NCBI RefSeq assembly: GCF_015704865.1
Contig: NZ_JADQTO010000001.1
Location: 186,001 to 250,000, forward strand
Source: Actinoplanes aureus
Lineage (GTDB): Bacteria > Actinomycetota > Actinomycetes > Mycobacteriales > Micromonosporaceae
Direction: 5' to 3'
Length of the DNA: 64,000 bases
In this document: one piece after another, positions 24,113 through 34,038 of the stretch
How positions within the stretch are numbered: the stretch's first letter is position 1
How the letters are laid out: each line of letters begins with the position of its first letter
Translations under genes and position numbers: made by a program
The notes under the pieces: model-generated
Databases searched by the model: none
What the model saw: the letters and a program-made list of their open reading frames with translations, nothing else
Told to the model about the DNA's origin: nothing

Positions 24113-25159
24113 TCACCCGGAGGTGGCCGGAGTCTCGTCGCCGACCGGCCGTCCGGCCGCCGGCAGGGTCGCGCTGACCACCGTGCCGTCGCGCTCGAAG
24201 CGCTCCGCTCCGAGGCGGCGCAGCGTGTCCAGCATCGCCGCATCGCCGGCGGCCACGTGTGCCACCAGCGCGGCGAGCCCGGCCCGCCCGGCGTGCGCGT
24301 GCAGGCGCCGCAGCAGAGCCGTACCCAGCCCGCGCCGCTGCCAGGCGTCCTCGACCAGGACGGCGACCTCGCCCAGGTCGCCCTCGGCCAGCAGGGTCGC
24401 CATCGCCACCACCGGCCCGCCGGGCGCGACCGCGAGCAGGGTCACCCCGCCGGGCGGCTCCAGCATCCGGCCCAGCCGGGACTCGTCCGGAACGGCACCG
24501 CCGAGGTAGCGGCGGTGCAGGGTGGTGGGCGAGCAGTCCTCGTGCAGCTCGCGGACCGCGGCCAGGTCGTCCTTGCCGGCCGGGCGGAGCACCAGCTCGG
24601 TGCCGTCCGGCAGCAGCATGGTGACCTGCTCCCGGTGCTGTCGCAGGACGGTGCCGGCGACCTCGACCAGGGACTGCGCCCGGGCGTACTCCGCCGGGGT
24701 GAACGCGGGCAGGGCGCGGAGCACCTCGTACGCCCCGCCGGCCGGATCGGCCAGCGTCATCCGGCCGCCGTGGAAACCGGGCCGGTCGGCTGTGGCGGCC
24801 GGCCGCCAGCGCACCTCGGTCGCGTCGAGCAGGGCGGCGAGCGTCTCACCCAGCGACTCGGGCTCGTGCACCAGCCGGCCGGCCAGCGCCAGGGCCCGGG
24901 TGGGCTGATCGGCCAGGCTCTGCGGGTCGGCCCGGGTCACGAAGGCGTCCCGCCCGCGGCCCTTGACCACGGCGGCCATGATGTCCGACTCGGTCAGCAT
25001 GTCCGGCGCGTCGACCAGGAAGTCGTCGACCGCGCCCTCTTCGGTGGTGTGCACCTGGACGGCGAGGATGTTCACCGATCGCAGAGCGAGACTCGCGGTC
25101 AGCACGGAGAGGTATCCGGGACGGTCGTCGACCGTTGCCCTGACTCGCCACAACGCCAT
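24113..25159 (-). CDS. ACT domain fused to GNAT acetyltransferase
   Basis: The 348-residue protein starts with an ACT-type regulatory domain (ALWRVRATVDDRPGYLSVL, then SVNILAVQVHTTEEGAVDDF). A middle region of about 100 residues follows, and then a GNAT domain (about 190-335) with the acetyl-CoA loop DAWQRRGLGTALL. ACT domains bind amino acids, so acetylation controlled by an amino acid is plausible, as in known amino-acid-regulated GNAT proteins. The target is unknown. A 12-base palindrome AGGGTGCACCCT (25187-25198) lies 27 bases upstream of the start codon. Confidence 0.87.
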   Translation of the reverse strand: MALWRVRATVDDRPGYLSVLTASLALRSVNILAVQVHTTEEGAVDDFLVDAPDMLTESDIMAAVVKGRGRDAFVTRADPQSLADQPTRALALAGRLVHEPESLGETLAALLDATEVRWRPAATADRPGFHGGRMTLADPAGGAYEVLRALPAFTPAEYARAQSLVEVAGTVLRQHREQVTMLLPDGTELVLRPAGKDDLAAVRELHEDCSPTTLHRRYLGGAVPDESRLGRMLEPPGGVTLLAVAPGGPVVAMATLLAEGDLGEVAVLVEDAWQRRGLGTALLRRLHAHAGRAGLAALVAHVAAGDAAMLDTLRRLGAERFERDGTVVSATLPAAGRPVGDETPATSG

Positions 25160-25246
25160 TTCGGGCTCTCCTTTCCTCCTCCCTCAAGGGTGCACCCTCG
25201 TTGTTGCCTAGATATTGCTTGAGCTGGGCTTTTGGCGTTACGACGG

Positions 25247-25963
25247 TCACATGTGGGTGGCCGCGGCAGCCACTCCGGCGGCGTCCAGCCGGTCGCCGAG
25301 GATGGTCGCGGCGGCACGGACCAGCTGCGCGACCCGGTCCACCTCGGTGATGTGGAAGGCGGCGGCGGTCAGGTCGTCCTCGTCCGTGCGGGCGACCACC
25401 AGGACCAGTCCGGCCCGGCCGAACGGGGCGACCGCGTACCGGGCGCCGCCGGGTTCGGTGAGCGGGCGGGCGCGCAGCGGGGTCACCTCGGGCAGGTGCA
25501 GCGGGGACGGGGCGCGCCAGCTCGCGTACGCCACCCGTGGCGGCTCACCGGCCGGGTTGCCGGAGCCGCTGCGCGTGGCCCAGTCGGCCGGCACCACGGC
25601 GGCGGCGGCCCAGTCCGCGGCGAGCAGCCCCGGTACGGCGTCGACAAGCGTGGCCAGGCCGTCGACCGGGTTCGCCGCGACCTGGGCGAGCAGCTCGGCG
25701 TCGTACCCGCCGTTGACCGGTGCGCCGATGGCCTTCCACACGCCGTCCACCTGGACTCCGGGGATGGCGGCGAGCCCGGCGAGGAGGCGCTCCACGCGGG
25801 ACGCGCCGGGCCACACGACGGTGAAGTCGTCGACAGCCCGGCCGCCGAGCCGTTCCAGCACCACGACCTGGACGATGTCCGCGCCGGCCACCCCGAGGGT
25901 GCGCGCGACCTGTCCGAGGGCACCGGGACGGTCCGGCAGGGTGACTCGTACCCGCAGCAACAT
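25247..25963 (-). CDS. ACT-domain protein
   Basis: The 238-residue protein begins with an ACT domain (LRVRVTLPDRPGALGQVART, then GADIVQVVVLERLGGRAVDDF). Its long C-terminal part (about 80-238) has no motif I recognise but contains VDRVAQLVRAAATILG near the end. It likely senses an amino acid or related ligand. GGGAGGAG precedes ATG 25963. It lies 87 bases upstream of the ACT-GNAT gene on the same strand, and both proteins start with similar ACT domains, so they may form one functional unit. Confidence 0.8.
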   Translation of the reverse strand: MLLRVRVTLPDRPGALGQVARTLGVAGADIVQVVVLERLGGRAVDDFTVVWPGASRVERLLAGLAAIPGVQVDGVWKAIGAPVNGGYDAELLAQVAANPVDGLATLVDAVPGLLAADWAAAAVVPADWATRSGSGNPAGEPPRVAYASWRAPSPLHLPEVTPLRARPLTEPGGARYAVAPFGRAGLVLVVARTDEDDLTAAAFHITEVDRVAQLVRAAATILGDRLDAAGVAAAATHM

Positions 25964-26081
25964 GAATCTCCTCCCGTCGCGGACGGCCGGTGAGGCCGCC
26001 GGCCTACAGCCTGCCGAACCGCCGTTTCTGACTGGTTGCGTGGTCGTGTCCCAGTCGTCAAGCTGCCGTAGGGTCGATGAC

Positions 26082-26201
26082 ATGATTTGCCAGGCGTGCC
26101 GGGAGCGGCGGCACGACGAGTGCCGGGGTGGCTCGTGGTGTGACTGCCAGCACCGGGAGATCAAGCCGACTCCACCGGTCACCGGTCCGGCCGGCCCGTG
26201 A
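26082..26201 (+). CDS. 39-residue Cys-rich small protein
   Basis: The reading frame begins ATGATTTGCCAG and encodes MICQACRERRHDECRG followed by GSWCDCQHRE and a Pro-rich tail. The five Cys residues and nearby His residues could bind zinc or an iron-sulfur cluster. Its stop overlaps the GTG start of the next gene (GTGA), which argues that it is a real translated gene. The role is not known; the coupling suggests that it assists or regulates the reductase downstream. Confidence 0.72.
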   Translation: MICQACRERRHDECRGGSWCDCQHREIKPTPPVTGPAGP

Positions 26202-26911
26202 CCGCACTGCACAGCTGGCCGTCCGATGCTGACGGCCTGGCCCGGCTGTACCCGCGCAACCCGCACCCGACGCTGCGCGTCAACTTCATCGCCAGCGCGG
26301 ACGGCGCGGTCACCGTGGACGGGCTCTCCGCCGGCCTCCAGGGGCCGGGCGACAAGGAGATCTTCGACCTGCTGCGCGTCTCCTGCGACGCGCTGATCGT
26401 CGCCGCCGGCACCGTCCGGGCCGAGAAGTACGACGCGCTGCGGCCCGATCCGGCCCGGCGGCTGGCGAACGGGCTGTCCGAGTTCCCGCTCATGGTGATC
26501 GTCTCGGGTTCCCTCGACCTCGACCCCGAGCAGCTGATCTTCGCGGACGCGCCGATTCACCCGATCGTGTTCACCTGCCGCCGGGCGCCCGCTGCCGCCC
26601 GGATCGCCGAGGTCGCCGAGGTGATCGCGGTCGGCGAGGACCGGGTCGACCTCGCGGCGGCGGTGCGGCACCTGCACGAACGCGGCGCGACCCAGCTGCT
26701 CTGCGAGGGCGGTCCGGGCCTGCTGGGCTCGATGATCGCCGAGGATCTGGTGGACGAGCTGTGCCTGACGGTCGCTCCGCTGCTGGTGGGCGGCGCGGCG
26801 GGCCGCATCGCGCAGGGCACGCCGGCGCCGCCGCGCCGGATGTCGCTGCGGCACGCACTCACGCGCGACGACATGCTCTTCCTGAGGTACGCGCGCGCCT
26901 CCACCCGATGA
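26198..26911 (+). CDS. pyrimidine reductase family protein (RibD C-terminal domain)
   Basis: The 237-residue protein is a single RibD-C/DHFR-like reductase domain without the deaminase half. Visible parts are LRVNFIASADGAVTVDGLSA (substrate side), SCDALIVAAGTVRAEKYDAL, ATQLLCEGGPGLLGSMI (NADPH-binding GGP) and DELCLTVAPLLVGG. RibD-type reductases reduce the ribosyl side chain of a pyrimidine in riboflavin synthesis. The members lacking the deaminase may act on other pterin- or pyrimidine-like substrates. No other rib gene is in the window. Confidence 0.88.
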   Translation: MTALHSWPSDADGLARLYPRNPHPTLRVNFIASADGAVTVDGLSAGLQGPGDKEIFDLLRVSCDALIVAAGTVRAEKYDALRPDPARRLANGLSEFPLMVIVSGSLDLDPEQLIFADAPIHPIVFTCRRAPAAARIAEVAEVIAVGEDRVDLAAAVRHLHERGATQLLCEGGPGLLGSMIAEDLVDELCLTVAPLLVGGAAGRIAQGTPAPPRRMSLRHALTRDDMLFLRYARASTR

Positions 26912-26919
26912 TCAATATC

Positions 26920-26962
26920 TTGTGCATAACTCTGTGGATGGACCCCATAAGTTGTGGACAAC
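26920..26962. promoter_or_regulatory. DnaA-box-like cluster upstream of herA
   Basis: The 88-base AT-richer gap before herA holds TGTGGACAA (26953-26961), the exact complement of the actinomycete DnaA box TTGTCCACA and part of the palindrome GTTGTGGACAAC. TGTGGATGG (26933-26941) and TTGTGCATA (26920-26928) are two-mismatch relatives. The herA start has GAGG five bases upstream. Regulation by DnaA is inferred. Confidence 0.4.
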
Positions 26963-26999
26963 GAAGCTGGCAGGCTTTTTGTCGTACATCTGAGGCAAC

Positions 27000-28787
<1,788 letters not shown>

Positions 28788-28796
28788 GGTTTCGCG

Positions 28797-29951
28797 ATGC
28801 GCATCCTGCACACCTCCGACTGGCACGTCGGCAAGGTCCTCAAGGGCCGCAACCGGTTCGAGGAGCACACCAAGGTGCTCGCCCAGGTGATCGAGATCGC
28901 CCAGGCGGAGCGCCCCGACCTGGTGATCGTCGCCGGTGATCTCTACGACACCGCCGCGCCGACCGCGGACGCGACGCGGCTGGTCACCCGGGCACTCTCG
29001 GCGTTGCGCAAGACCGGCGCGCGGGTGGTGGCGATCGGCGGCAACCACGACAACGGGGCCGCGCTGGACGCCCTGCGGCCGTGGGCCGACGCGGCCGGCA
29101 TCGAGCTGCGCGGGTCGTACCCGAAGGGTGATCTCAGCGATCTGCTGATCGAGGGGACCACCGAGGGCGGTGAGCGCTGGCGGCTGGTCGCCCTGCCGTT
29201 CCTCTCCCAGCGGTACGCGATCCGCGCCGCCGAGATGTACGACCTGTCCGCCGCCGAGGCCAACCAGACGTACGCCGACCTGGTCGCCCGCCTGATCGCC
29301 AAGCTCAGCGAGCCGTTCGCCGAGGCCGGTGTGGTCAACCTGCTCACCGCACACCTGACCATCGTCGGAGCGAGCGCCGGCGGGGGCGAGCGCGAGGCCC
29401 ACACCATCATGGGGTACGCGGTTCCCGCCACCGTCTTCCCGCCGAACGCGCACTACGTGGCCCTCGGCCACCTGCACCGCTCCCAGCAGGTGATCTCGCC
29501 CTGCCCGACGCGGTACTCCGGCAGCCCGCTCGCCGTCGACTTCGGCGAGGAGGAGAACATCAGCTCGGTCGCGATCGTGGACGTCGCCGCCGACCAGGCC
29601 GCCCGGATCCGGGACGTACCGGTCACCTCGGCGCTCACCCTGCGCACCGTTCGCGGCTCGCTGGACCAGCTCGCCAAGGTGAACCTTCCGGACGCCTGGC
29701 TGCGTGTCCTGGTCCGGGAGGCGCCCCGGCCCGGCCTCCGCGAGGACGTGCAGGAACTGCTGCCGAACGCGCTGGAGGTGCGCATCGACCCGGACATGCT
29801 GCCGAACCGGACATCCGAGCGTGCGGCGGAACGGGCCGGCCGGTCCCCGCGCGAGCTCTTCGGCGATTACCTGGACAGTCGCGGCAACGCCGAGGAGGGC
29901 GTCCGCGAGCTATTCGACGAGCTGTACGACGAGGTGAGCAGCAACCAATGA
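28797..29951 (+). CDS. sbcD: exonuclease subunit SbcD (Mre11 family)
   Basis: The 384-residue protein is a manganese-dependent nuclease of the Mre11/SbcD family. Metal and catalytic residues are in place: HTSDWHVGK (Asp8, His10), AGDLYD (Asp48), GGNHDN (Asn83, His84, Asp85), LTAHLTIVG and ALGHLHRSQ. With SbcC it opens hairpins and trims protein-blocked ends of broken DNA. It starts nine bases after herA, and its stop overlaps the sbcC start in ATGA. Confidence 0.95.
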   Translation: MRILHTSDWHVGKVLKGRNRFEEHTKVLAQVIEIAQAERPDLVIVAGDLYDTAAPTADATRLVTRALSALRKTGARVVAIGGNHDNGAALDALRPWADAAGIELRGSYPKGDLSDLLIEGTTEGGERWRLVALPFLSQRYAIRAAEMYDLSAAEANQTYADLVARLIAKLSEPFAEAGVVNLLTAHLTIVGASAGGGEREAHTIMGYAVPATVFPPNAHYVALGHLHRSQQVISPCPTRYSGSPLAVDFGEEENISSVAIVDVAADQAARIRDVPVTSALTLRTVRGSLDQLAKVNLPDAWLRVLVREAPRPGLREDVQELLPNALEVRIDPDMLPNRTSERAAERAGRSPRELFGDYLDSRGNAEEGVRELFDELYDEVSSNQ

Positions 29952-32506
29952 GGCCACTCAGGCTCGACATGGCGGGGTTCACGGTGTTCCGCGATCCGAC
30001 CACGGTGGACTTCACCGACGCCGACTACTTCGCGCTGGTCGGACCGACCGGTTCCGGCAAGTCGACCGTGCTGGACGCGATCTGCTTCGCTCTTTACGGC
30101 ACGGTCCCGCGCTGGGGCGGCACCCGCGGCATCGGCAACGCGCTGGCTCCCTCGGCCGTCGAGGCGAAGGTGCGGCTCTGCTTCGAGTCGGCCGGCGATC
30201 GGTACATCGCCACCCGGGTGGTGCGCAGGGACGGCCGGGGCAACGTGAAGACGGCTGGTGCCGGTCTCCAGCTGATGCCGCCCGGCTTCGACGTGACGAA
30301 GCTCGACACCGGCATGGACCTGGACGACCTCGGTGAGGCGCTGGCCGGCACCCCGGCCGAGATGGACCGGGCCGTGCAGGACGCGGTCGGCCTGCCGTAC
30401 GAGCAGTTCACCAGCTGCGTGGTGCTGCCGCAGGGCCAGTTCGCCGACTTCCTGCACGCGAAACCGGCCACTCGCCAGCAGATCCTGGTCAACCTGCTCG
30501 GCCTGCACGTCTACGAGGAGGTGCAGGTCCGGGCCGCCGAGCGGGGCAAGACCGCGGAGGCCAAGCTGGGCGTGATCGAGCAGCAGATGGACGCGCTGGA
30601 CGACGCCACCGACGAGGCGGTCGACGCGGCCGGGGCGTACCTGGAGCGGATGCGCGAGCTGACCCGGGAGGTGGAGAGCGCCGTACCGGGACTGCGTACC
30701 GCCCGGGAGGCGGAGACCACGGCGCTCGGCGCCCGGGACACGCTCGACGCGGAGCTGACGTTGCTGTCGTCCGTGCGTACGCCCGCGGGGTTGGCCGAGG
30801 CGACCGGCGCGATCGTCGCGGCTCGTGCCGCCGCCGAACAGGCCTCGCGCGAGGTGCACGCGGCCGAGGAGGCCGAGGAGAAGGTCCGCGGTGAGCTGGC
30901 CGCGGCCGGCGACGCCGGGTCGTTGCGGCTGATGCTGGACCGGCACACCGAGCTGGCCCGGCTGGTCGAGCAGGAGGAGTGGTTCGCCGGCAAGGTGTCG
31001 GTCGCCGAGGTGGAGTACCGGGACGCGCTCTCCGCCGCCGAGCTGGCGCAGGCCGAGCACACCGGCGCGCAGCAGTTGCTGGAGCAGGCCCGGCAGGACT
31101 ACCGGGACGCCCAGCAGCGGGACCGGGCGACCGCGCTGCGCGGGCACCTGGTCGCCGGCCATGCCTGCCCGGTCTGCGAGCAGCCGGTCACGGTCGTTCC
31201 GGAGGTGCCGCGCGAGTCGGCGGTCCGGCTGGCCGAGGCGGCCGGCAACGCGGCGCGCGAGGCGGCCGAGCAGGCCACCACCCGCTGGCAGCAGCGCGAC
31301 GCGGTGGCCCGCAACCTGGAGAGCGACCTCGAGCGCAAGCGCGGGCAGTACGAGCACCACCTGTCCCGGCTGGCCGAGGTGCGGGCCGCCGTCGCCGGGC
31401 TGCCGCCGGTGGAGGCGGTGCAGGCCCGGCTGGCCGACCTGGCCGAGTTGCAGCACAAGCTGGAGGCCGCGACCGCTGCGGTGCGGGCGGCACGCGACGC
31501 GCATCGCCGTGCGCAGAACGCGGTCCGCTCCGCGGAGGACGAGCAGCGTACGGCGTGGCGCAAGTTCGACACGGTCCGCGACGGGCTGGCCCGGTTCGGA
31601 CCACCGCCGACCGACCGGGACGACCTGGCCGGCGCCTGGCGGACGCTCGTCGAGTGGGCCGGCGGGGAGCACGAGGCCCGGCTGGCCGCCCGGGACGAGG
31701 CGGACCGAGCGGTCGCCGCGGCGCATGAGTCGACGGTCCGGGCGTACACGGCGATCGTCGAGCTCTTCACCGCCGCCGGGCTGAACCCGCCGGGCGGTCC
31801 GGCTCCGGGTGTGATCCGGCCGGGTGTCTCCGCGTCGCGCGCCGCGGAGCGGGCCACCTCGGTGGCCGACGCCGAGGCCGGGCTGATCCGGGCCGCCGCG
31901 GTCGCCGCCGAGCGGGCCGAGGCGGGCTGGCAGCGGCTGGTGGAGCGGCGGCAGCAGGCCCGGGAGGCGGCCGAGCAGCGGGACGCGCTGCTGCGGGAGG
32001 GCCGGGTGGCGAAATCGCTCGCCGGCCATCTGCGGGCCAACAACTTCGAGCGCTGGCTGCTCGAGGAGGCCCTCGACCTGCTTGTCGACGGGGCGTCGCG
32101 GATCCTGCGGGAACTCACCGGCGGGCAGTACGAGCTGATCCACACCAAGGGCGAGTTCTTCGTGGTGGACCACCACGACGCCGGACTGCAGCGCGGGGTG
32201 CGCACGCTCTCCGGAGGCGAGACCTTCCAGGCCTCGCTCGCCCTGGCGCTGGCTCTCTCCGAGCAGCTGGCCGGGATGAGCACCACCGCCGCCAGCCTGG
32301 AGTCGATCGTGCTGGACGAGGGTTTCGGCACCCTCGACGCGGCCACCCTCGACGTGGTCGCCGCCACGCTGGAGAACCTGGCGGCTCGCGGTGACCGGAT
32401 GGTCGGCCTGGTCACCCACGTGCAGGCACTGGCCGAGCGGGTGCCGGTCCGGTTCGAGGTGCACAAGGACGCACGGACCGCGTACGTCGAGAGGGTCGGC
32501 CTGTGA
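29948..32506 (+). CDS. sbcC: exonuclease subunit SbcC (Rad50 family ATPase)
   Basis: The 852-residue SMC-like ATPase has the N-terminal Walker A GPTGSGKST (32-40), a long coiled coil with a zinc hook CPVC (Cys407, Cys410) at its tip, a return coiled coil, the ABC signature TLSGGETFQASLAL near residue 752 and Walker B VLDEGFGTLD near 788. It clamps DNA and feeds it to SbcD. Both halves of the coil are rich in Ala, Arg and Glu, as usual for GC-rich Rad50 homologs. The stop overlaps the nurA start in GTGA. Confidence 0.95.
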   Translation: MRPLRLDMAGFTVFRDPTTVDFTDADYFALVGPTGSGKSTVLDAICFALYGTVPRWGGTRGIGNALAPSAVEAKVRLCFESAGDRYIATRVVRRDGRGNVKTAGAGLQLMPPGFDVTKLDTGMDLDDLGEALAGTPAEMDRAVQDAVGLPYEQFTSCVVLPQGQFADFLHAKPATRQQILVNLLGLHVYEEVQVRAAERGKTAEAKLGVIEQQMDALDDATDEAVDAAGAYLERMRELTREVESAVPGLRTAREAETTALGARDTLDAELTLLSSVRTPAGLAEATGAIVAARAAAEQASREVHAAEEAEEKVRGELAAAGDAGSLRLMLDRHTELARLVEQEEWFAGKVSVAEVEYRDALSAAELAQAEHTGAQQLLEQARQDYRDAQQRDRATALRGHLVAGHACPVCEQPVTVVPEVPRESAVRLAEAAGNAAREAAEQATTRWQQRDAVARNLESDLERKRGQYEHHLSRLAEVRAAVAGLPPVEAVQARLADLAELQHKLEAATAAVRAARDAHRRAQNAVRSAEDEQRTAWRKFDTVRDGLARFGPPPTDRDDLAGAWRTLVEWAGGEHEARLAARDEADRAVAAAHESTVRAYTAIVELFTAAGLNPPGGPAPGVIRPGVSASRAAERATSVADAEAGLIRAAAVAAERAEAGWQRLVERRQQAREAAEQRDALLREGRVAKSLAGHLRANNFERWLLEEALDLLVDGASRILRELTGGQYELIHTKGEFFVVDHHDAGLQRGVRTLSGGETFQASLALALALSEQLAGMSTTAASLESIVLDEGFGTLDAATLDVVAATLENLAARGDRMVGLVTHVQALAERVPVRFEVHKDARTAYVERVGL

Positions 32507-33474
32507 CCAGGATGTACGTCGACGCGTGGGACCCGTCGTACGGCGCGTCGTACGAGGGCGGCGACGGTGGCGAGGGGCCGGGGTCGTCCAGCAGCGCCCA
32601 GGTCGACCTGGACGTGGAGGTGCCGGCCGCCGAGTGGGCGCCGATCGACGTCTCGCCCCGGACCCGGATGCCCGACGTGGTGTTCCTGGTCGACGGGGTG
32701 CGGCGTAACGACGCCGGGCTGTGGACGGCGGAGGAGGACGGCACGTCGTACGCCGGGCTCGCCGCCTCGTACGCCGCCGGGGTGGTCCGCTGCGACCTGG
32801 CCAACGGCATCGCCGAGCTGGCCGGGGCCCGGGTCGCCCGCGGCCTGTTCACCGCCAGCCCGACGGCGACCGACGTGCAGGCCGGTTCGGTGCGCTACGA
32901 GGTGCACCGGATCCACGGCACCGGTGAGGCCAGCAAGCTGCCGGCCGCGGTGCAGGGCCCGCTGACCGCGCTGGAGATCGAGATCTCGGCGGCGGCCCGG
33001 GACGGCGGCTCGGACGGAGCCGACCTGCTGATCGTGGACGGTCCGTTGCGCAACCGGCGGCAGCTGCCGCGCACGATCGGCTATGTGAAGACCCAGCAGA
33101 AGCACTATCTGCCGGCCGCGCAGGAGGCCATCGTCCCCCGCCTGCGGCCGAGCCAGCGGACCCCGGTGTTCCACCTCGGGACGGTCTGGGGCGGCTGGTC
33201 GTGGTACCTGCGACTGCCCGGTTCGTCCGGTGCACCCTGGTCCGGGGTGGTCCGGGTGGAGTGTTCGCCGGATCTCACCGCGGATCAGGCGATCGAGCTG
33301 GCCGAGGTGTCCGGGGTGACCCTGCCCCGGTTCGCGTCGTCGGCGTACAAGGATCCGCGTGCGCCGCAGAACCTGGTGCCGATCGCCGGGCTGGAGCGCC
33401 GCCTGCGCGGGATGCTGGGGGACGCCCGGGTGCTGCACCGGGCGCTCGCGCTGGCAACCGCCCGGTCGCGCTGA
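32503..33474 (+). CDS. nurA: NurA-like 5'-3' nuclease
   Basis: The 323-residue protein has the NurA layout. The first metal-binding Asp lies in VVFLVDGVRR (Asp64), the second motif is LLIVDGPLRN (Asp179), then GYVKTQQKHYL (Lys196, His201), and a C-terminal QNLVPIAGLERRLRGMLGD stretch corresponds to the last NurA motif. In archaea NurA is a nuclease driven by HerA. Here it is the last gene of a herA-sbcD-sbcC operon with overlapping stops and starts. Sequence similarity is low outside the motifs, so the call rests on motifs plus context. Confidence 0.82.
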   Translation: MTRMYVDAWDPSYGASYEGGDGGEGPGSSSSAQVDLDVEVPAAEWAPIDVSPRTRMPDVVFLVDGVRRNDAGLWTAEEDGTSYAGLAASYAAGVVRCDLANGIAELAGARVARGLFTASPTATDVQAGSVRYEVHRIHGTGEASKLPAAVQGPLTALEIEISAAARDGGSDGADLLIVDGPLRNRRQLPRTIGYVKTQQKHYLPAAQEAIVPRLRPSQRTPVFHLGTVWGGWSWYLRLPGSSGAPWSGVVRVECSPDLTADQAIELAEVSGVTLPRFASSAYKDPRAPQNLVPIAGLERRLRGMLGDARVLHRALALATARSR

Positions 33475-33633
33475 GCCGATCCGGTGTGTGCACGGTCCCA
33501 CATCGTGGCGCGAGCTTCCGGGCGGTGGGACATCGTCCGGGAAATCGCGGAAAGTTTCACGAGGCGGCCGGGAAAGGGCTGTCCGCCGGCTCCACGGAAA
33601 GGATCACGCCGTCGTGAGCAGGGCGATCATAAA

Positions 33634-33647
33634 TGGGAGCGCTCCCG
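33634..33647. promoter_or_regulatory. CebR/LacI-family operator-like palindrome
   Basis: TGGGAGCGCTCCCG matches 13 of 14 bases of the Streptomyces CebR operator TGGGAGCGCTCCCA, which controls cello-oligosaccharide genes. It lies about 400 bases before the sigma factor gene with no sugar-uptake gene nearby. Function is inferred from the match alone. Confidence 0.45.
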
Positions 33648-33976
33648 GACGGGCGACGCCCGAAAGAGTCCGACTGGCATAAAGGCATCACCCGAACGGT
33701 TCGCCGACGTCGCCATTCACCACACAATACTCAGCATCGACAACGCTGAGGAATCGCGTGTTCACGCTACGAGATCACGCTCTCCTGCCGCCGGGAGAAT
33801 TATTCTCGCGGACATGTCTGCGGTCCCTTCTCACTGAGTATCATTCCGGCTTACCTGGCGTCCGAATCGGCGTAGATCAATACGGAGGGTGATCCGCGAC
33901 GGGGCGCCTTCATGATCAAGATCGCAGCGGAGGACCGTTGAGACCGAGTGCCCCGGAAAATCTCGAGCCGGCTTTG

Positions 33977-34001
33977 ATCCCGGCCGGGCCCCCCAGCCGT
34001 A
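33977..34001 (+). promoter_or_regulatory. possible ECF promoter of the sigma factor gene
   Basis: ATCC (33977-33980) and CGTA (33998-34001) are separated by 17 bases and end 37 bases before the ATG. The downstream half CCGTACTAC is identical to that of the stronger promoter near 35639, suggesting that the sigma factor controls its own gene. The -35 half is weak. Confidence 0.35.
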
Positions 34002-34038
34002 CTACAGGCGACGGGGAAGGGTCCGGGCGGAGGTATCG

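Larger units (their letters stand above)
33475..34038. other. 560-base intergenic region with regulatory signals
   Basis: No gene is supported between nurA and the sigma factor gene. Open frames on the plus strand are short, have atypical composition and lack ribosome binding sites. The region holds a 7-base inverted repeat (33495-33501 with 33525-33531), a CebR-like box (33634-33647), AT-richer stretches around 33710-33850 and a possible ECF promoter at its end. Confidence 0.55.

Noticed and set aside
33484..33837. Plus-strand frame of 117 codons in the gap before the sigma factor
   Set aside because: There is no ribosome binding site, composition is unlike neighbouring proteins, and a palindromic operator-like site lies inside it.
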